Source: Sipunculus nudus
Taxonomy: Eukaryota > Annelida > Sipuncula > Golfingiida > Sipunculidae
Assembly: GCA_026874595.1 (NCBI GenBank)
Contig: CM049318.1
Span: forward strand, 1-64,000
DNA length: 64,000 bases
Direction: 5' to 3'
The position numbers and the translations under genes were made by a program. Positions 47,765 through 61,542 of the stretch are shown here, piece after piece. Under the pieces are notes generated by a model. It did no database searches and had not been told where the DNA came from. It worked only from the letters and a program-made list of their open reading frames with translations. Positions within the stretch are counted from its first letter, which is position 1, and the number at the start of each line of letters is the position of its first letter.

Positions 47765-50700
47765 GGAAATTCGAACCTCGTATATACATCTGTTTTTACG
47801 CATATAATACATCAGTGCGGGCGAAAAGAGCTGTTCTGGTCAACATTGCAGAATCAACTGGAACTCCGCATATCAGGCCACTAGGCCAAAACAGGCTGCT
47901 TGGGAAAATATGAGATCGAAATTCGAACTTCGTATATACACCTGTTTATACGCATGTTATCCATTAATGCGGCCGAAAAGAGCTGTTCATGTCAACATAT
48001 CAGAATCAACTAAAACTTCGCATATCAGACCAGTAGGTCAAAACCCGCTGCTTGGCAAATATGAGATGGAAATTCGATCCTCGTAAATACGTCTGTTTAT
48101 ACGCATATAATACATCAGTGCGGGCGAAAAGAGCTGTTCGGGTCAACATTACAGAATCAACTGAAACTCCTTGCATATCAGGCCAGTAGGCCAAAACACG
48201 CTGCTTGGTAAAATATGAGATCGAAATTCGAACTTCGTATGTACACCTGTTTATTCGCATATTATACATTAATGCGTCCGAAAAGAGCTGATCTTGTGAA
48301 AATTGCAGAATCAACCGAAACTCCGCATATCAGGCCAGTAGGGCAAAACAAGATGCTTGGTAAGATATGAGATCGAAATTCGAACTTCGTATATACACCT
48401 GATAATACGCATATTATACATTCATTCTGCCGAAAAGAGATCTTCGGGTCAACATGGCAGAATCAACTAAAACTCCGCATATCAAGCCACAAGGCCAAAA
48501 CACGCTGCTTGGAAAAAGATGAGATTGAAATTCGAACTTCGTATATACACCTTTTTATACGCATATTATACATTCATGCTGCCGAAAAGAGCTGTTCAGG
48601 TCTAAATTGCAGAATCAACTGAAACTAGGCATATCAGGCCAGTAGGCAAAAACAAGCTGCTTGGTAAAATATGAGATCGAAATTCGAACTTCGTATATAC
48701 ACCTGATAATATGCATATTATACATCAATGCAGCCGAAAAGGGCTGTTCGAGTCAACATTGCAGAATCAGCTGAAACTCCGAATATAAGACCAGTAGGCT
48801 TAAACAAGCTGCTTGGTGAAATATGAGATCAAAATTCGAACTTCGTATATACAACTGTTTATACGCATATTATACATCAATGCGACCGAAAAGAGCTGTT
48901 CTTGTCAAAATTGCAGAATCAACAAAAACTCTGCATATCAGGCCATTTGGCCAAAACACGCTGCTTGGTCAAATATGAGATCGAAATGCGAACTTCTTAT
49001 ATACACCTGTTCATACAAATATAATACATCAATCCGGCCGAAAAGAGCTGTTGGGGTCTAAATTGCAGAATCAACTGAAACTCCGCATATCAGGCCAGTA
49101 GGCCAAAACAAGCTGCTTGGTAAAATATGAGATGGAAAATTAAACTTCGTATACACATCTGTTTTTACGCATATTATTCATAAATGCGGCCGATGAGAGC
49201 TGTTCAGGTCTAAATTGCAGAATCAACTGAAACTAGGCATATCAGGCCAGTAGGCAAAAACAGGCTGCTTGGTAAAATATGAGATGGAAAATTAAACTTC
49301 GTATATACACCTGTTTATACGCATATTATACAGCAATGCAGCCGAAAAAGACTGTTCGGGTCAACATTGCAGAATCAGCTGAAACTCCGAATATCAGAAC
49401 AGTAGGCTTAAACAAGCTGCTTGGGAAAATATGAGATGGAAATTACAACTTCCTTTATACAACTGTTAATACGCATATTATACATCAATGCGTCCGAATA
49501 GAGCTGTTCTTGTCAAAATTGCAGAATCAACCGAAACTCCGCATATCAGGCAAGTAGGCCAAAACACGCTGCTTGGTCAAATATGAGATCGAAATTCGAA
49601 CTTCTTATATACACCTGTTCATACAAATATAATACATCAATGCGGCCGAAAAGAGCTGTTCTGGTCAAAATTGCAGAATCAACTGAAACTCCGCATATCA
49701 GGCCAGTAGGTCAAAACACGCTGCTTGGTAAAATATGAGATCGAAATTCGAATTTCGAATATACACCTGTTTATACGCATATTATACATGAATGCGGCTG
49801 AAAAGAGCTATTGGGGTCAACATTGCTGAATCAACTGAAACTCCGGATATCAAGTCAGTATGGCAAAACAAGCTGCTTGGTAAAATATGAGATCGAAATT
49901 CGAACTTCGTATATACACCTGTTTATACGCATGTTATCCATCAATGCGGCCGAAAAGAGCTGTTCGTGTCAACATGGCAGAATCAACTAAAACTCCGCAT
50001 ATCAGACCAGTAGGCCAAAACACGCTGCTTGGTAAAATATGAGATGGAAATTCGAACCTCGTATATACATCTGTTTATACGCATATAATACATCAGTGCG
50101 GGCGAAAAGAGCTGTTCTGTTCAACATTGCAGAATCAACTGGAACTCCGCATATCAGGCCACTAGGCCAAAACAGGCTGCTTGGGAAAATATGAGATCGA
50201 AATTCGAACTTCGTATATACACCTGTTTATACGCATGTTATCCATTAATGCGGCCGAAAAGAGCTGTTCTTGTCAACATATCAGAATCAACTAAAACTTC
50301 GCATATCAGACCAGTAGGTCAAAACCCGCTGCTTGGCAAATATGAGATGGAAATTCGATCCTCGTAAATACGTCTGTTTATACGCATATAATACATCAGT
50401 GCGGGCGAAAAGAGCTGTTCGGGTCAACATTACAGAATCAACTGAAACTCCTTGCATATCAGGCCAGTAGGCCAAAACACGCTGCTTGGTAAAATATGAG
50501 ATCGAAATTCGAACTTCGTATGTACACCTGTTTATTCGCATATTATACATTAATGCGTCCGAAAAGAGCTGATCTTGTGAAAATTGCAGAATCAACCGAA
50601 ACTCCGCATATCAGGCCAGTAGGGCAAAACAAGCTGCTTGGTAAGATATGAGATCGAAATTCGAGCTTCGTATATACACCTGATAATACGCATATTATAC

Positions 50701-50930
50701 ATTCATTCTGCCGAAAAGAGATCTTCGGGTCAACATGGCAGAATCAACTAAAACTCCGCATATCAAGCCACAAGGCCAAAACACGCTGCTTGGAAAAAGA
50801 TGAGATTGAAATTCGAACTTCGTATATACACCTTTTTATACGCATCTTATACATTCATGCTGCCGAAAAGAGCTGTTCAGGTCTAAATTGCAGAATCAAC
50901 TGAAACTAGGCATATCAGGCCAGTAGGCAA
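47765..50930 (+). repeat. Satellite C with a 2281-bp-offset duplication
   Basis: About 0.9 kb at 47765-48650 recurs at 50046-50930, offset 2281 bp (fifteen monomers), carrying the same unusual variants (GTAAATACGTCTG, AACATTACAGAATC, AGAGCTGATCTTG). The DNA between (48650-50045) repeats blocks of the 1672-bp duplication. Confidence 0.8.
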
Positions 50931-53900
50931 AAACAGGCTGCTTGGTAAAATATGAGATGGAAAATTAAACTTCGTATATACACCTGTTTATACGCATATT
51001 ATACAGCAATGCAGCCGAAAAAGGCTGTTCGGGTCAACATTGCAGAATCAGCTGAAACTCCGAATATCAGACCAGTAGGCTTAAAAAAGCTGCTTGGGAA
51101 AATATGAGATGGAAATTAGAACTTCCTTTATACAAGTGTTCATACGCATATTATACATCAATGCGTCCGAATAGAGATCTTCGGGTCAAAATTGCAGAAT
51201 CAACCGAAACTCCGCATATCAGGCCAGTAGGCCAAAACACGCTGCTTGGTCAAATATGAGATCGAAATCCGAACTTCTTATATACACCTGTTCATACAAA
51301 TATAATACATCAATGCGGCCGAAAAGAGCTGTTCTGGTCAAAATTGCAGAATCAACTGAAACTCCGCATATCAGGCCAGTACGTCAAAACACGCTGCTTG
51401 GTAAAATATGAGATCGAAATTCGAATTTCGAATATACACCTGTTTATACGCATATTATACATGAATACGGATGAAAAGAGCTATTGGGGTCAACATTGCT
51501 GAATCAACTGAAACTCCGGATATCAGGTCAGTATGGCAAAACAAGCTGCTTGGTAAAATATGAGATCGAAATTCGAACTTCGTATATACACCTGTTTATA
51601 CGCATGTTATCCATCAATGCGGCCGAAAAGAGCTGTTCGTGTCAACATGGCAGAATCAACTAAAACTCCGCATATCAGACCAGTAGGCCAAAACACGCTG
51701 CTTGGTAAAATATGAGATGGAAATTCGAACCTCGTATATACACCTGATAATACGCATATTATACATTCATTCTGCCGAAAAGAGATGTTCGGGTCAACAT
51801 GGCAGAATCAACTGAAACTCCGCATATCAGGCCAGAAGACTAAAACACACTGCTTGGAAAAATATGAGATCGAAATTCGAACTTTGTATATACACCTATT
51901 CATACGCATATTATACATAAATGCGTCCGAAAAGAGCTGTTCTTGTCAAAATTGCAGAATCAACCGAATCTCCGCATATCAGGGCAGTAGGCCAAAACAA
52001 GCTGCTTGGTAAAATATTAGATCGAAATTCGGCCTTCTTATATACACCTGTTCATATAAATATAATACATCAATGCGGCCGAAAAGAGCTGTTCTGGTCA
52101 AAATTGCAGAATCAACTGAAACTCCGCATATCAGGCCAGTACGTCAAAACACGCTGCTTGGTAAAATATGAGATCGAAATTCGAATTTCGAATATACACC
52201 TGTTTATACGCATATTATACATGAATGCGGATGAAAAGAGCTATTGGGGTCAACATGGCAGAATCAACTAAAACTCCGCATATCAGATCAGAAGGCCAAA
52301 ACACGCTGCTTGGTAAAATATCAGATGGAAATTCGAACCTCGTATATACACCTGTTTATACGCATATAATACATCAGTGCGGGCGAAAAGAGCTGTTCTG
52401 GTCAACATTGCAGAATCAAGTGAAACTCCTTACATATCAGGCCAGTAGGCCAAAACACGCTGCTTGGTAAAATATGAGAACGAAATTCAAACTTCGTATA
52501 TACACCTGTTTGTATGCATATTATACATCAATGCTTCCGAAAAGAGATGTTCTTGTCAAAATTGCAGAATCAACCGAAACCTCGCATATCAGGCCAGTAG
52601 GCCAAAACAAGCTGCTTGGTAAAATATGAGATCGAAATTCGGCCTTCGTATATACACCTTTTCATACGCATATTATACATTCATGCTGCCGAAAAGAGCT
52701 GTTCGGATCAACATTGCAGAATCAACTGGAACTCCGCATATCAGGCCACTAGGCCAAAACAGGCTGCTTGGGAAAATATGAGATCGAAATTCGAACTTCG
52801 TATATACACCTGTTTATACGCATGTTATCCATCAATGCGGCCGAAAAGAGCTGTTCTTGTCAACATGGCAGAATCAACTAAAACTTCGCATATCAGACCA
52901 GTAGGTCAAAACCCGCTGCTTGGCAAATATGAGATGGAAATTCGATCCTCGTAAATACGTCTGTTTATACGCATATAATACATCAGTGCGGGCGAAAAGA
53001 GCTGTTCGGGTCAACATTGCAGAATCAACTGAAACTCCTTGCATATCAGGCCAGTAGGCCAAAACACGCTGCTTGGTAAAATATGAGATCGAAATTCGAA
53101 CTTGTTTTTGACAAGAACAGCTCTTTTCGGACGCATTGATGTATAATATGCGTATAAACAGTTGTATATACGAAGTTCGAATTTTGATCTCATATTTCAC
53201 GAAGCATATTATACATCAATGCGTCCGAAAAGAGCTGCTCTTGTGAAAATTGCAGAATCAACCGAAACTCCGCATATCAGGCCAGTAGGGCAAAACAAGC
53301 TGCTTGGTAAAATATGAGATCGAAATTCGAACTTCGTATATACACCTGATAATATGCATATTATACATCAATGCAGCCGAAAAGGGCTGTTCGAGTCAAC
53401 ATTGCAGAATCAGCTGAAACTCCGAATATCAGACCAGTAGGCTTAAACAAGCTGCTTGGTGAAATATGAGATCAAAATTCGAACTTCGTATATACAACTG
53501 TTTATACGCATATTATACATCAATGCGTCCGAAAAGAGCTGTTCTTGTCAAAATTGCAGAATCAACAAAAACTCTGCATATCAGGCCATTTGGCCAAAAC
53601 ACGCTGCTTGGTCAAATATGAGATCGAAATGCGAACTTCTTATATACACCTGTTCATACAAATATAATACATCAATCCGGCCGAAAAGAGCTGTTGGGGT
53701 CTAAATTGCAGAATCAACTGAAACTCCGCATATCAGGCCAGTAGGCCAAAACAAGCTGCTTGGTAAAATATGAGATGGAAAATTAAACTTCGTATACACA
53801 TCTGTTTTTACGCATATTATTCATAAATGCGGCCGATGAGAGCTGTTCAGGTCTAAATTGCAGAATCAACTGAAACTAGGCATATCAGGCCAGTAGGCAA

Positions 53901-54240
53901 AAACAGGCTGCTTGGTAAAATATGAGATGGAAAATTAAACTTCGTATATACACCTGTTTATACGCATATTATACAGCAATGCAGCCGAAAAAGACTGTTC
54001 GGGTCAACATTGCAGAATCAGCTGAAACTCCGAATATCAGAACAGTAGGCTTAAACAAGCTGCTTGGGAAAATATGAGATGGAAATTACAACTTCCTTTA
54101 TACAACTGTTAATACGCATATTATACATCAATGCGTCCGAATAGAGCTGTTCTTGTCAAAATTGCAGAATCAACCGAAACTCCGCATATCAGGCAAGTAG
54201 GCCAAAACACGCTGCTTGGTCAAATATGAGATCGAAATCC
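50931..54240 (+). repeat. ~3.35-kb direct duplication in satellite C, copy 1
   Basis: Matches 54357-57580. The offset is 3426 bp up to about 53100 and 3346 bp after it. The step of about 80 is accounted for by a 101-bp inverted insertion at 53104 that replaced 22 bp in this copy. Confidence 0.85.
53104..53204 (-). repeat. 101-bp inverted satellite C insertion making a 40-bp-stem hairpin
   Basis: Here satellite C runs backwards for 101 bp inside a + strand array. Its reverse complement matches 53459-53558 nearby. Compared with the intact paralogue at 56538-56559, 22 bp (CGTATGTACACCTGTTTATTCG) are replaced. The insertion creates an inverted repeat: 53111-53150 pairs with 53205-53244 with one mismatch, around a 54-bp loop. 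The shape is that of a templated insertion by replication template switching. Confidence 0.9.
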
Positions 54241-54356
54241 GAACTTCTTATATACACCTGTTCATACAAATATAATACATCAATGCGGCCGAAAAGAGCT
54301 GTTCTGGTCAAAATTGCAGAATCAACTGAAACTCCGCATATCAGGCCAGTAGGTCA

Positions 54357-57300
54357 AAACACGCTGCTTGGTAAAATATGAGATGGAAAATTAAACTTCG
54401 TATATACACCTGTTTATACGCATATTATACAGCAATGCAGCCGAAAAAGGCTGTTCGGGTCAACATTGCAGAATCAGCTGAAACTCCGAATATCAGACCA
54501 GTAGGCTTAAAAAAGCTGCTTGGGAAAATATGAGATGGAAATTAGAACTTCCTTTATACAACTGTTCATACGCATATTATACATCAATGCGTCCGAATAG
54601 AGATCTTCGGTTCAAAATTGCAGAATCAACCGAAACTCCGCATATCAGGCCAGTAGGCCAAAACACGCTGCTTGGTCAAATATGAGATCGAAATCCGAAC
54701 TTCTTATATACACCTGTTCATACAAATATAATACATCAATGCGGCCGAAAAGAGCTGTTCTGGTCAAAATTGCAGAATCAACTGAAACTCCGCATATCAG
54801 GCCAGTACGTCAAAACACGCTGCTTGGTAAAATATGAGATCGAAATTCGAATTTCGAATATACACCTGTTTATACGCATATTATACATGAATACGGATGA
54901 AAAGAGCTATTGGGGTCAACATTGCTGAATCAACTGAAACTCCGGATATCAGGTCAGTATGGCAAAACAAGCTGCTTGGTAAAATATGAGATCGAAATTC
55001 GAACTTCGTATATACACCTGTTTATACGCATGTTATCCATCAATGCGGCCGAAAAGAGCTGTTCGTGTCAACATGGCAGAATCAACTAAAACTCCGCATA
55101 TCAGACCAGTAGGCCAAAACACGCTGCTTGGTAAAATATGAGATGGAAATTCGAACCTCGTATATACACCTGATAATACGCATATTATACATTCATTCTG
55201 CCGAAAAGAGATGTTCGGGTCAACATGGCAGAATCAACTGAAACTCCGCATATCAGGCCAGAAGACTAAAACACACTGCTTGGAAAAATATGAGATCGAA
55301 ATTCGAACTTTGTATATACACCTATTCATACGCATATTATACATAAATGCGTCCGAAAAGAGCTGTTCTTGTCAAAATTGCAGAATCAACCGAATCTCCG
55401 CATATCAGGGCAGTAGGCCAAAACAAGCTGCTTGGTAAAATATTAGATCGAAATTCGGCCTTCTTATATACACCTGTTCATATGAATATAATACATCAAT
55501 GCGGCCGAAAAGAGCTGTTCTGGTCAAAATTGCAGAATCAACTGAAACTCCGCATATCAGGCCAGTACGTCAAAACACGCTGCTTGGTAAAATATGAGAT
55601 CGAAATTCGAATTTCGAATATACACCTGTTTATACGCATATTATACATGAATGCGGATGAAAAGAGCTATTGGGGTCAACATGGCAGAATCAACTAAAAC
55701 TCCGCATATCAGATCAGAAGGCCAAAACACGCTGCTTGGTAAAATATCAGATGGAAATTCGAACCTCGTATATACACCTGTTTATACGCATATAATACAT
55801 CAGTGCAGGCGAAAAGAGCTGTTCTGGTCAACATTGCAGAATCAAGTGAAACTCCTTACATATCAGGCCAGTAGGCCAAAACACGCTGCTTGGTAAAATA
55901 TGAGAACGAAATTCAAACTTCGTATATACACCTGTTTGTATGCATATTATACATCAATGCTTCCGAAAAGAGATGTTCTTGTCAAAATTGCAGAATCAAC
56001 CGAAACCTCGCATATCAGGCCAGTAGGCCAAAACAAGCTGCTTGGTAAAATATGAGATCGAAATTCGGCCTTCGTATATACACCTTTTCATACGCATATT
56101 ATACATTCATGCTGCCGAAAAGAGCTGTTCGGATCAACATTGCAGAATCAACTGGAACTCCGCATATCAGCCACTAGGCCAAAACAGGCTGCTTGGGAAA
56201 ATATGAGATCGAAATTCGAACTTCGTATATACACCTGTTTATACGCATGTTATCCATCAATGCGGCCGAAAAGAGCTGTTCTTGTCAACATGGCAGAATC
56301 AACTAAAACTTCGCATATCAGACCAGTAGGTCAAAACCCGCTGCTTGGCAAATATGAGATGGAAATTCGATCCTCGTAAATACGTCTGTTTATACGCATA
56401 TAATACATCAGTGCGGGCGAAAAGAGCTGTTCGGGTCAACATTGCAGAATCAACTGAAACTCCTTGCATATCAGGCCAGTAGGCCAAAACACGCTGCTTG
56501 GTAAAATATGAGATCGAAATTCGAACTTCGTATGTACACCTGTTTATTCGCATATTATACATCAATGCGTCCGAAAAGAGCTGCTCTTGTGAAAATTGCA
56601 GAATCAACCGAAACTCCGCATATCAGGCCAGTAGGGCAAAACAAGCTGCTTGGTAAAATATGAGATCGAAATTCGAACTTCGTATATACACCTGATAATA
56701 TGCATATTATACATCAATGCAGCCGAAAAGGGCTGTTCGAGTCAACATTGCAGAATCAGCTGAAACTCCGAATATCAGACCAGTAGGCTTAAACAAGCTG
56801 CTTGGTGAAATATGAGATCAAAATTCGAACTTCGTATATACAACTGTTTATACGCATATTATACATCAATGCGTCCGAAAAGAGCTGTTCTTGTCAAAAT
56901 TGCAGAATCAACAAAAACTCTGCATATCAGGCCATTTGGCCAAAACACGCTGCTTGGTCAAATATGAGATCGAAATGCGAACTTCTTATATACACCTGTT
57001 CATACAAATATAATACATCAATCCGGCCGAAAAGAGCTGTTGGGGTCTAAATTGCAGAATCAACTGAAACTCCGCATATCAGGCCAGTAGGCCAAAACAA
57101 GCTGCTTGGTAAAATATGAGATGGAAAATTAAACTTCGTATACACATCTGTTTTTACGCATATTATTCATAAATGCGGCCGATGAGAGCTGTTCAGGTCT
57201 AAATTGCAGAATCAACTGAAACTAGGCATATCAGGCCAGTAGGCAAAAACAGGCTGCTTGGTAAAATATGAGATGGAAAATTAAACTTCGTATATACACC

Positions 57301-57580
57301 TGTTTATACGCATATTATACAGCAATGCAGCCGAAAAAGACTGTTCGGGTCAACATTGCAGAATCAGCTGAAACTCCGAATATCAGAACAGTAGGCTTAA
57401 ACAAGCTGCTTGGGAAAATATGAGATGGAAATTACAACTTCCTTTATACAACTGTTAATACGCATATTATACATCAATGCGTCCGAATAGAGCTGTTCTT
57501 GTCAAAATTGCAGAATCAACCGAAACTCCGCATATCAGGCAAGTAGGCCAAAACACGCTGCTTGGTCAAATATGAGATCG
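54357..57580 (+). repeat. ~3.35-kb direct duplication in satellite C, copy 2
   Basis: Partner of 50931-54240. It overlaps the first copy of the 2738-bp tandem duplication, so the duplications are nested and happened in sequence. Confidence 0.83.
54838..57575 (+). repeat. 2738-bp tandem duplication in satellite C, copy 1
   Basis: Eighteen monomers. Marker frames at 55211, 55651, 56299 and 56802 recur 2738 bp downstream at 57949, 58389, 59037 and 59540. The crossover lies within about 57568-57583, where a monomer ending GGTCAAATATGAGATCG joins one continuing AAATTCGAATTTCG. Confidence 0.88.
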
Positions 57581-60313
57581 AAATTCGAATTTCGAATATA
57601 CACCTGTTTATACGCATATTATACATGAATACGGATGAAAAGAGCTATTGGGGTCAACATTGCTGAATCAACTGAAACTCCGGATATCAGGTCAGTATGG
57701 CAAAACAAGCTGCTTGGTAAAATATGAGATCGAAATTCGAACTTCGTATATACACCTGTTTATACGCATGTTATCCATCAATGCGGCCGAAAAGAGCTGT
57801 TCGTGTCAACATGGCAGAATCAACTAAAACTCCGCATATCAGACCAGTAGGCCAAAACACGCTGCTTGGTAAAATATGAGATGGAAATTCGAACCTCGTA
57901 TATACACCTGATAATACGCATATTATACATTCATTCTGCCGAAAAGAGATGTTCGGGTCAACATGGCAGAATCAACTGAAACTCCGCATATCAGGCCAGA
58001 AGACTAAAACACACTGCTTGGAAAAATATGAGATCGAAATTCGAACTTTGTATATACACCTATTCATACGCATATTATACATAAATGCGTCCGAAAAGAG
58101 CTGTTCTTGTCAAAATTGCAGAATCAACCGAATCTCCGCATATCAGGGCAGTAGGCCAAAACAAGCTGCTTGGTAAAATATTAGATCGAAATTCGGCCTT
58201 CTTATATACACCTGTTCATATGAATATAATACATCAATGCGGCCGAAAAGAGCTGTTCTGGTCAAAATTGCAGAATCAACTGAAACTCCGCATATCAGGC
58301 CAGTACGTCAAAACACGCTGCTTGGTAAAATATGAGATCGAAATTCGAATTTCGAATATACACCTGTTTATACGCATATTATACATGAATGCGGATGAAA
58401 AGAGCTATTGGGGTCAACATGGCAGAATCAACTAAAACTCCGCATATCAGATCAGAAGGCCAAAACACGCTGCTTGGTAAAATATCAGATGGAAATTCGA
58501 ACCTCGTATATACACCTGTTTATACGCATATAATACATCAGTGCAGGCGAAAAGAGCTGTTCTGGTCAACATTGCAGAATCAAGTGAAACTCCTTACATA
58601 TCAGGCCAGTAGGCCAAAACACGCTGCTTGGTAAAATATGAGAACGAAATTCAAACTTCGTATATACACCTGTTTGTATGCATATTATACATGAATGCTT
58701 CCGAAAAGAGATGTTCTTGTCAAAATTGCAGAATCAACCGAAACCTCGCATATCAGGCCAGTAGGCCAAAACAAGCTGCTTGGTAAAATATGAGATCGAA
58801 ATTCGGCCTTCGTATATACACCTTTTCATACGCATATTATACATTCATGCTGCCGAAAAGAGCTGTTCGGATCAACATTGCAGAATCAGCTGGAACTCCG
58901 CATATCAGGCACTAGGCCAAAACAGGCTGCTTGGGAAAATATGAGATCGAAATTCGAACTTCGTATATACACCTGTTTATACGCATGTTATCCATCAATG
59001 CGGCCGAAAAGAGCTGTTCTTGTCAACATGGCAGAATCAACTAAAACTTCGCATATCAGACCAGTAGGTCAAAACCCGCTGCTTGGCAAATATGAGATGG
59101 AAATTCGATCCTCGTAAATACGTCTGTTTATACGCATATAATACATCAGTGCGGGCGAAAAGAGCTGTTCGGGTCAACATTGCAGAATCAACTGAAACTC
59201 CTTGCATATCAGGCCAGTAGGCCAAAACACGCTGCTTGGTAAAATATGAGATCGAAATTCGAACTTCGTATGTACACCTGTTTATTCGCATATTATACAT
59301 CAATGCGTCCGAAAAGAGCTGCTCCTGTGAAAATTGCAGAATCAACCGAAACTCCGCATATCAGGCCAGTAGGGCAAAACAAGCTGCTTGGTAAAATATG
59401 AGATCGAAATTCGAACTTCGTATATACACCTGATAATATGCATATTATACATCAATGCAGCCGAAAAGGGCTGTTCGAGTCAACATTGCAGAATCAGCTG
59501 AAACTCCGAATATCAGACCAGTAGGCTTAAACAAGCTGCTTGGTGAAATATGAGATCAAAATTCGAACTTCGTATATACAACTGTTTATACGCATATTAT
59601 ACATCAATGCGTCCGAAAAGAGCTGTTCTTGTCAAAATTGCAGAATCAACAAAAACTCTGCATATCAGGCCATTTGGCCAAAACACGCTGCTTGGTCAAA
59701 TATGAGATCGAAATGCGAACTTCTTATATACACCTGTTCATACAAATATAATACATCAATCCGGCCGAAAAGAGCTGTTGGGGTCTAAATTGCAGAATCA
59801 ACTGAAACTCCGCATATCAGGCCAGTAGGCCAAAACAAGCTGCTTGGTAAAATATGAGATGGAAAATTAAACTTCGTATACACATCTGTTTTTACGCATA
59901 TTATTCATAAATGCGGCCGATGAGAGCTGTTCAGGTCTAAATTGCAGAATCAACTGAAACTAGGCATATCAGGCCAGTAGGCAAAAACAGGCTGCTTGGT
60001 AAAATATGAGATGGAAAATTAAACTTCGTATATACACCTGTTTATACGCATATTATACAGCAATGCAGCCGAAAAAGACTGTTCGGGTCAACATTGCAGA
60101 ATCAGCTGAAACTCCGAATATCAGAACAGTAGGCTTAAACAAGCTGCTTGGGAAAATATGAGATGGAAATTACAACTTCCTTTATACAACTGTTAATACG
60201 CATATTATACATCAATGCGTCCGAATAGAGCTGTTCTTGTCAAAATTGCAGAATCAACCGAAACTCCGCATATCAGGCAAGTAGGCCAAAACACGCTGCT
60301 TGGTCAAATATGA
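57576..60313 (+). repeat. 2738-bp tandem duplication in satellite C, copy 2
   Basis: Follows copy 1 directly. Both copies lack one base in the GGCC of ATATCAGGCCACTAGG, but as GCCAC at 56168 and GGCAC at 58907, so one or both may be consensus errors. Confidence 0.87.
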
Positions 60314-61542
60314 GATCGAAATCCGAACTTCTTATATACACCTGTTCATACAAATATAATACATCAATGCGGCCGAAAAGAGCTGTTCTGGTCAAAATTG
60401 CAGAATCAACTGAAACTCCGCATATCAGGCCAGTAGGTCAAAACACGCTGCTTGGTAAAATATGAGATGGAAAATTAAACTTCGTATATACACCTGTTTA
60501 TACGCATATTATACAGCAATGCAGCCGAAAAAGGCTGTTCGGGTCAACATTGCAGAATCAGCTGAAACTCCGAATATCAGACCAGTAGGCTTAAAAAAGC
60601 TGCTTGGGAAAATATGAGATGGAAATTAGAACTTCCTTTATACAACTGTTCATACGCATATTATACATCAATGCGTCCGAATAGAGATCTTCGGGTCAAA
60701 ATTGCAGAATCAACCGAAACTCCGCATATCAGGCCAGTAGGCCAAAACACGCTGCTTGGTCAAATAAGAGATCGAAATCCGAACTTCTTATATACACCTG
60801 TTCATACAAATATAATACATCAATGCGGCCGAAAAGAGCTGTTCTGGTCAAAATTGCAGAATCAACTGAAACTCCGCATATCAGGCCAGTAGGTCAAAAC
60901 ACGCTGCTTGGTAAAATATGAGATCGAAATTCGAATTTCGAATATACACCTGTTTATACGCATATTATACATGAATGCGGCTGAAAAGAGCTATTAGGGT
61001 CAACATTGCTGAATCAACTGAAACTCCGGATATCAGGTCAGTATGGCAAAACAAGCTGCTTGGTAAAATATGAGATCGAAATTCGAACTTCGTATATACA
61101 CCTGTTTATACGCATGTTATCCATCAATGCGGCCGAAAAGAGCTGTTCGTGTCAACATGGCAGAATCAACTAAAACTCCGCATATCAGACCAGTAGGCCA
61201 AAACACGCTGCTTGGTAAAATATGAGATGGAAATTCGAACCTCGTATATACATCTGTTTATACGCATATTATACATCAATGCGTCCGAAAAGAGCTGTTC
61301 TTGTCAAAATTGCAGAATCAACAAAAACTCTGCATATCAGGCCATTTGGCCAAAACACGCTGCTTGGTCAAATATGAGATCGAAATGCGAACTTCTTATA
61401 TACACCTGTTCATACAAATATAATACATCAATCCGGCCGAAAAGAGCTGTTGGGGTCTAAATTGCAGAATCAACTGAAACTCCGCATATCAGGCCAGTAG
61501 GCCAAAACAAGCTGCTTGGTAAAATATGAGATGGAAAATTAT
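58420..61542 (+). repeat. Satellite C block duplicated from 43130-46254, offset ~15.29 kb
   Basis: Marker frames at 43749, 44252, 45326 and 45924 recur exactly 15288 bp downstream at 59037, 59540, 60614 and 61212. The match stops at 61542, where the array turns over. Confidence 0.83.
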
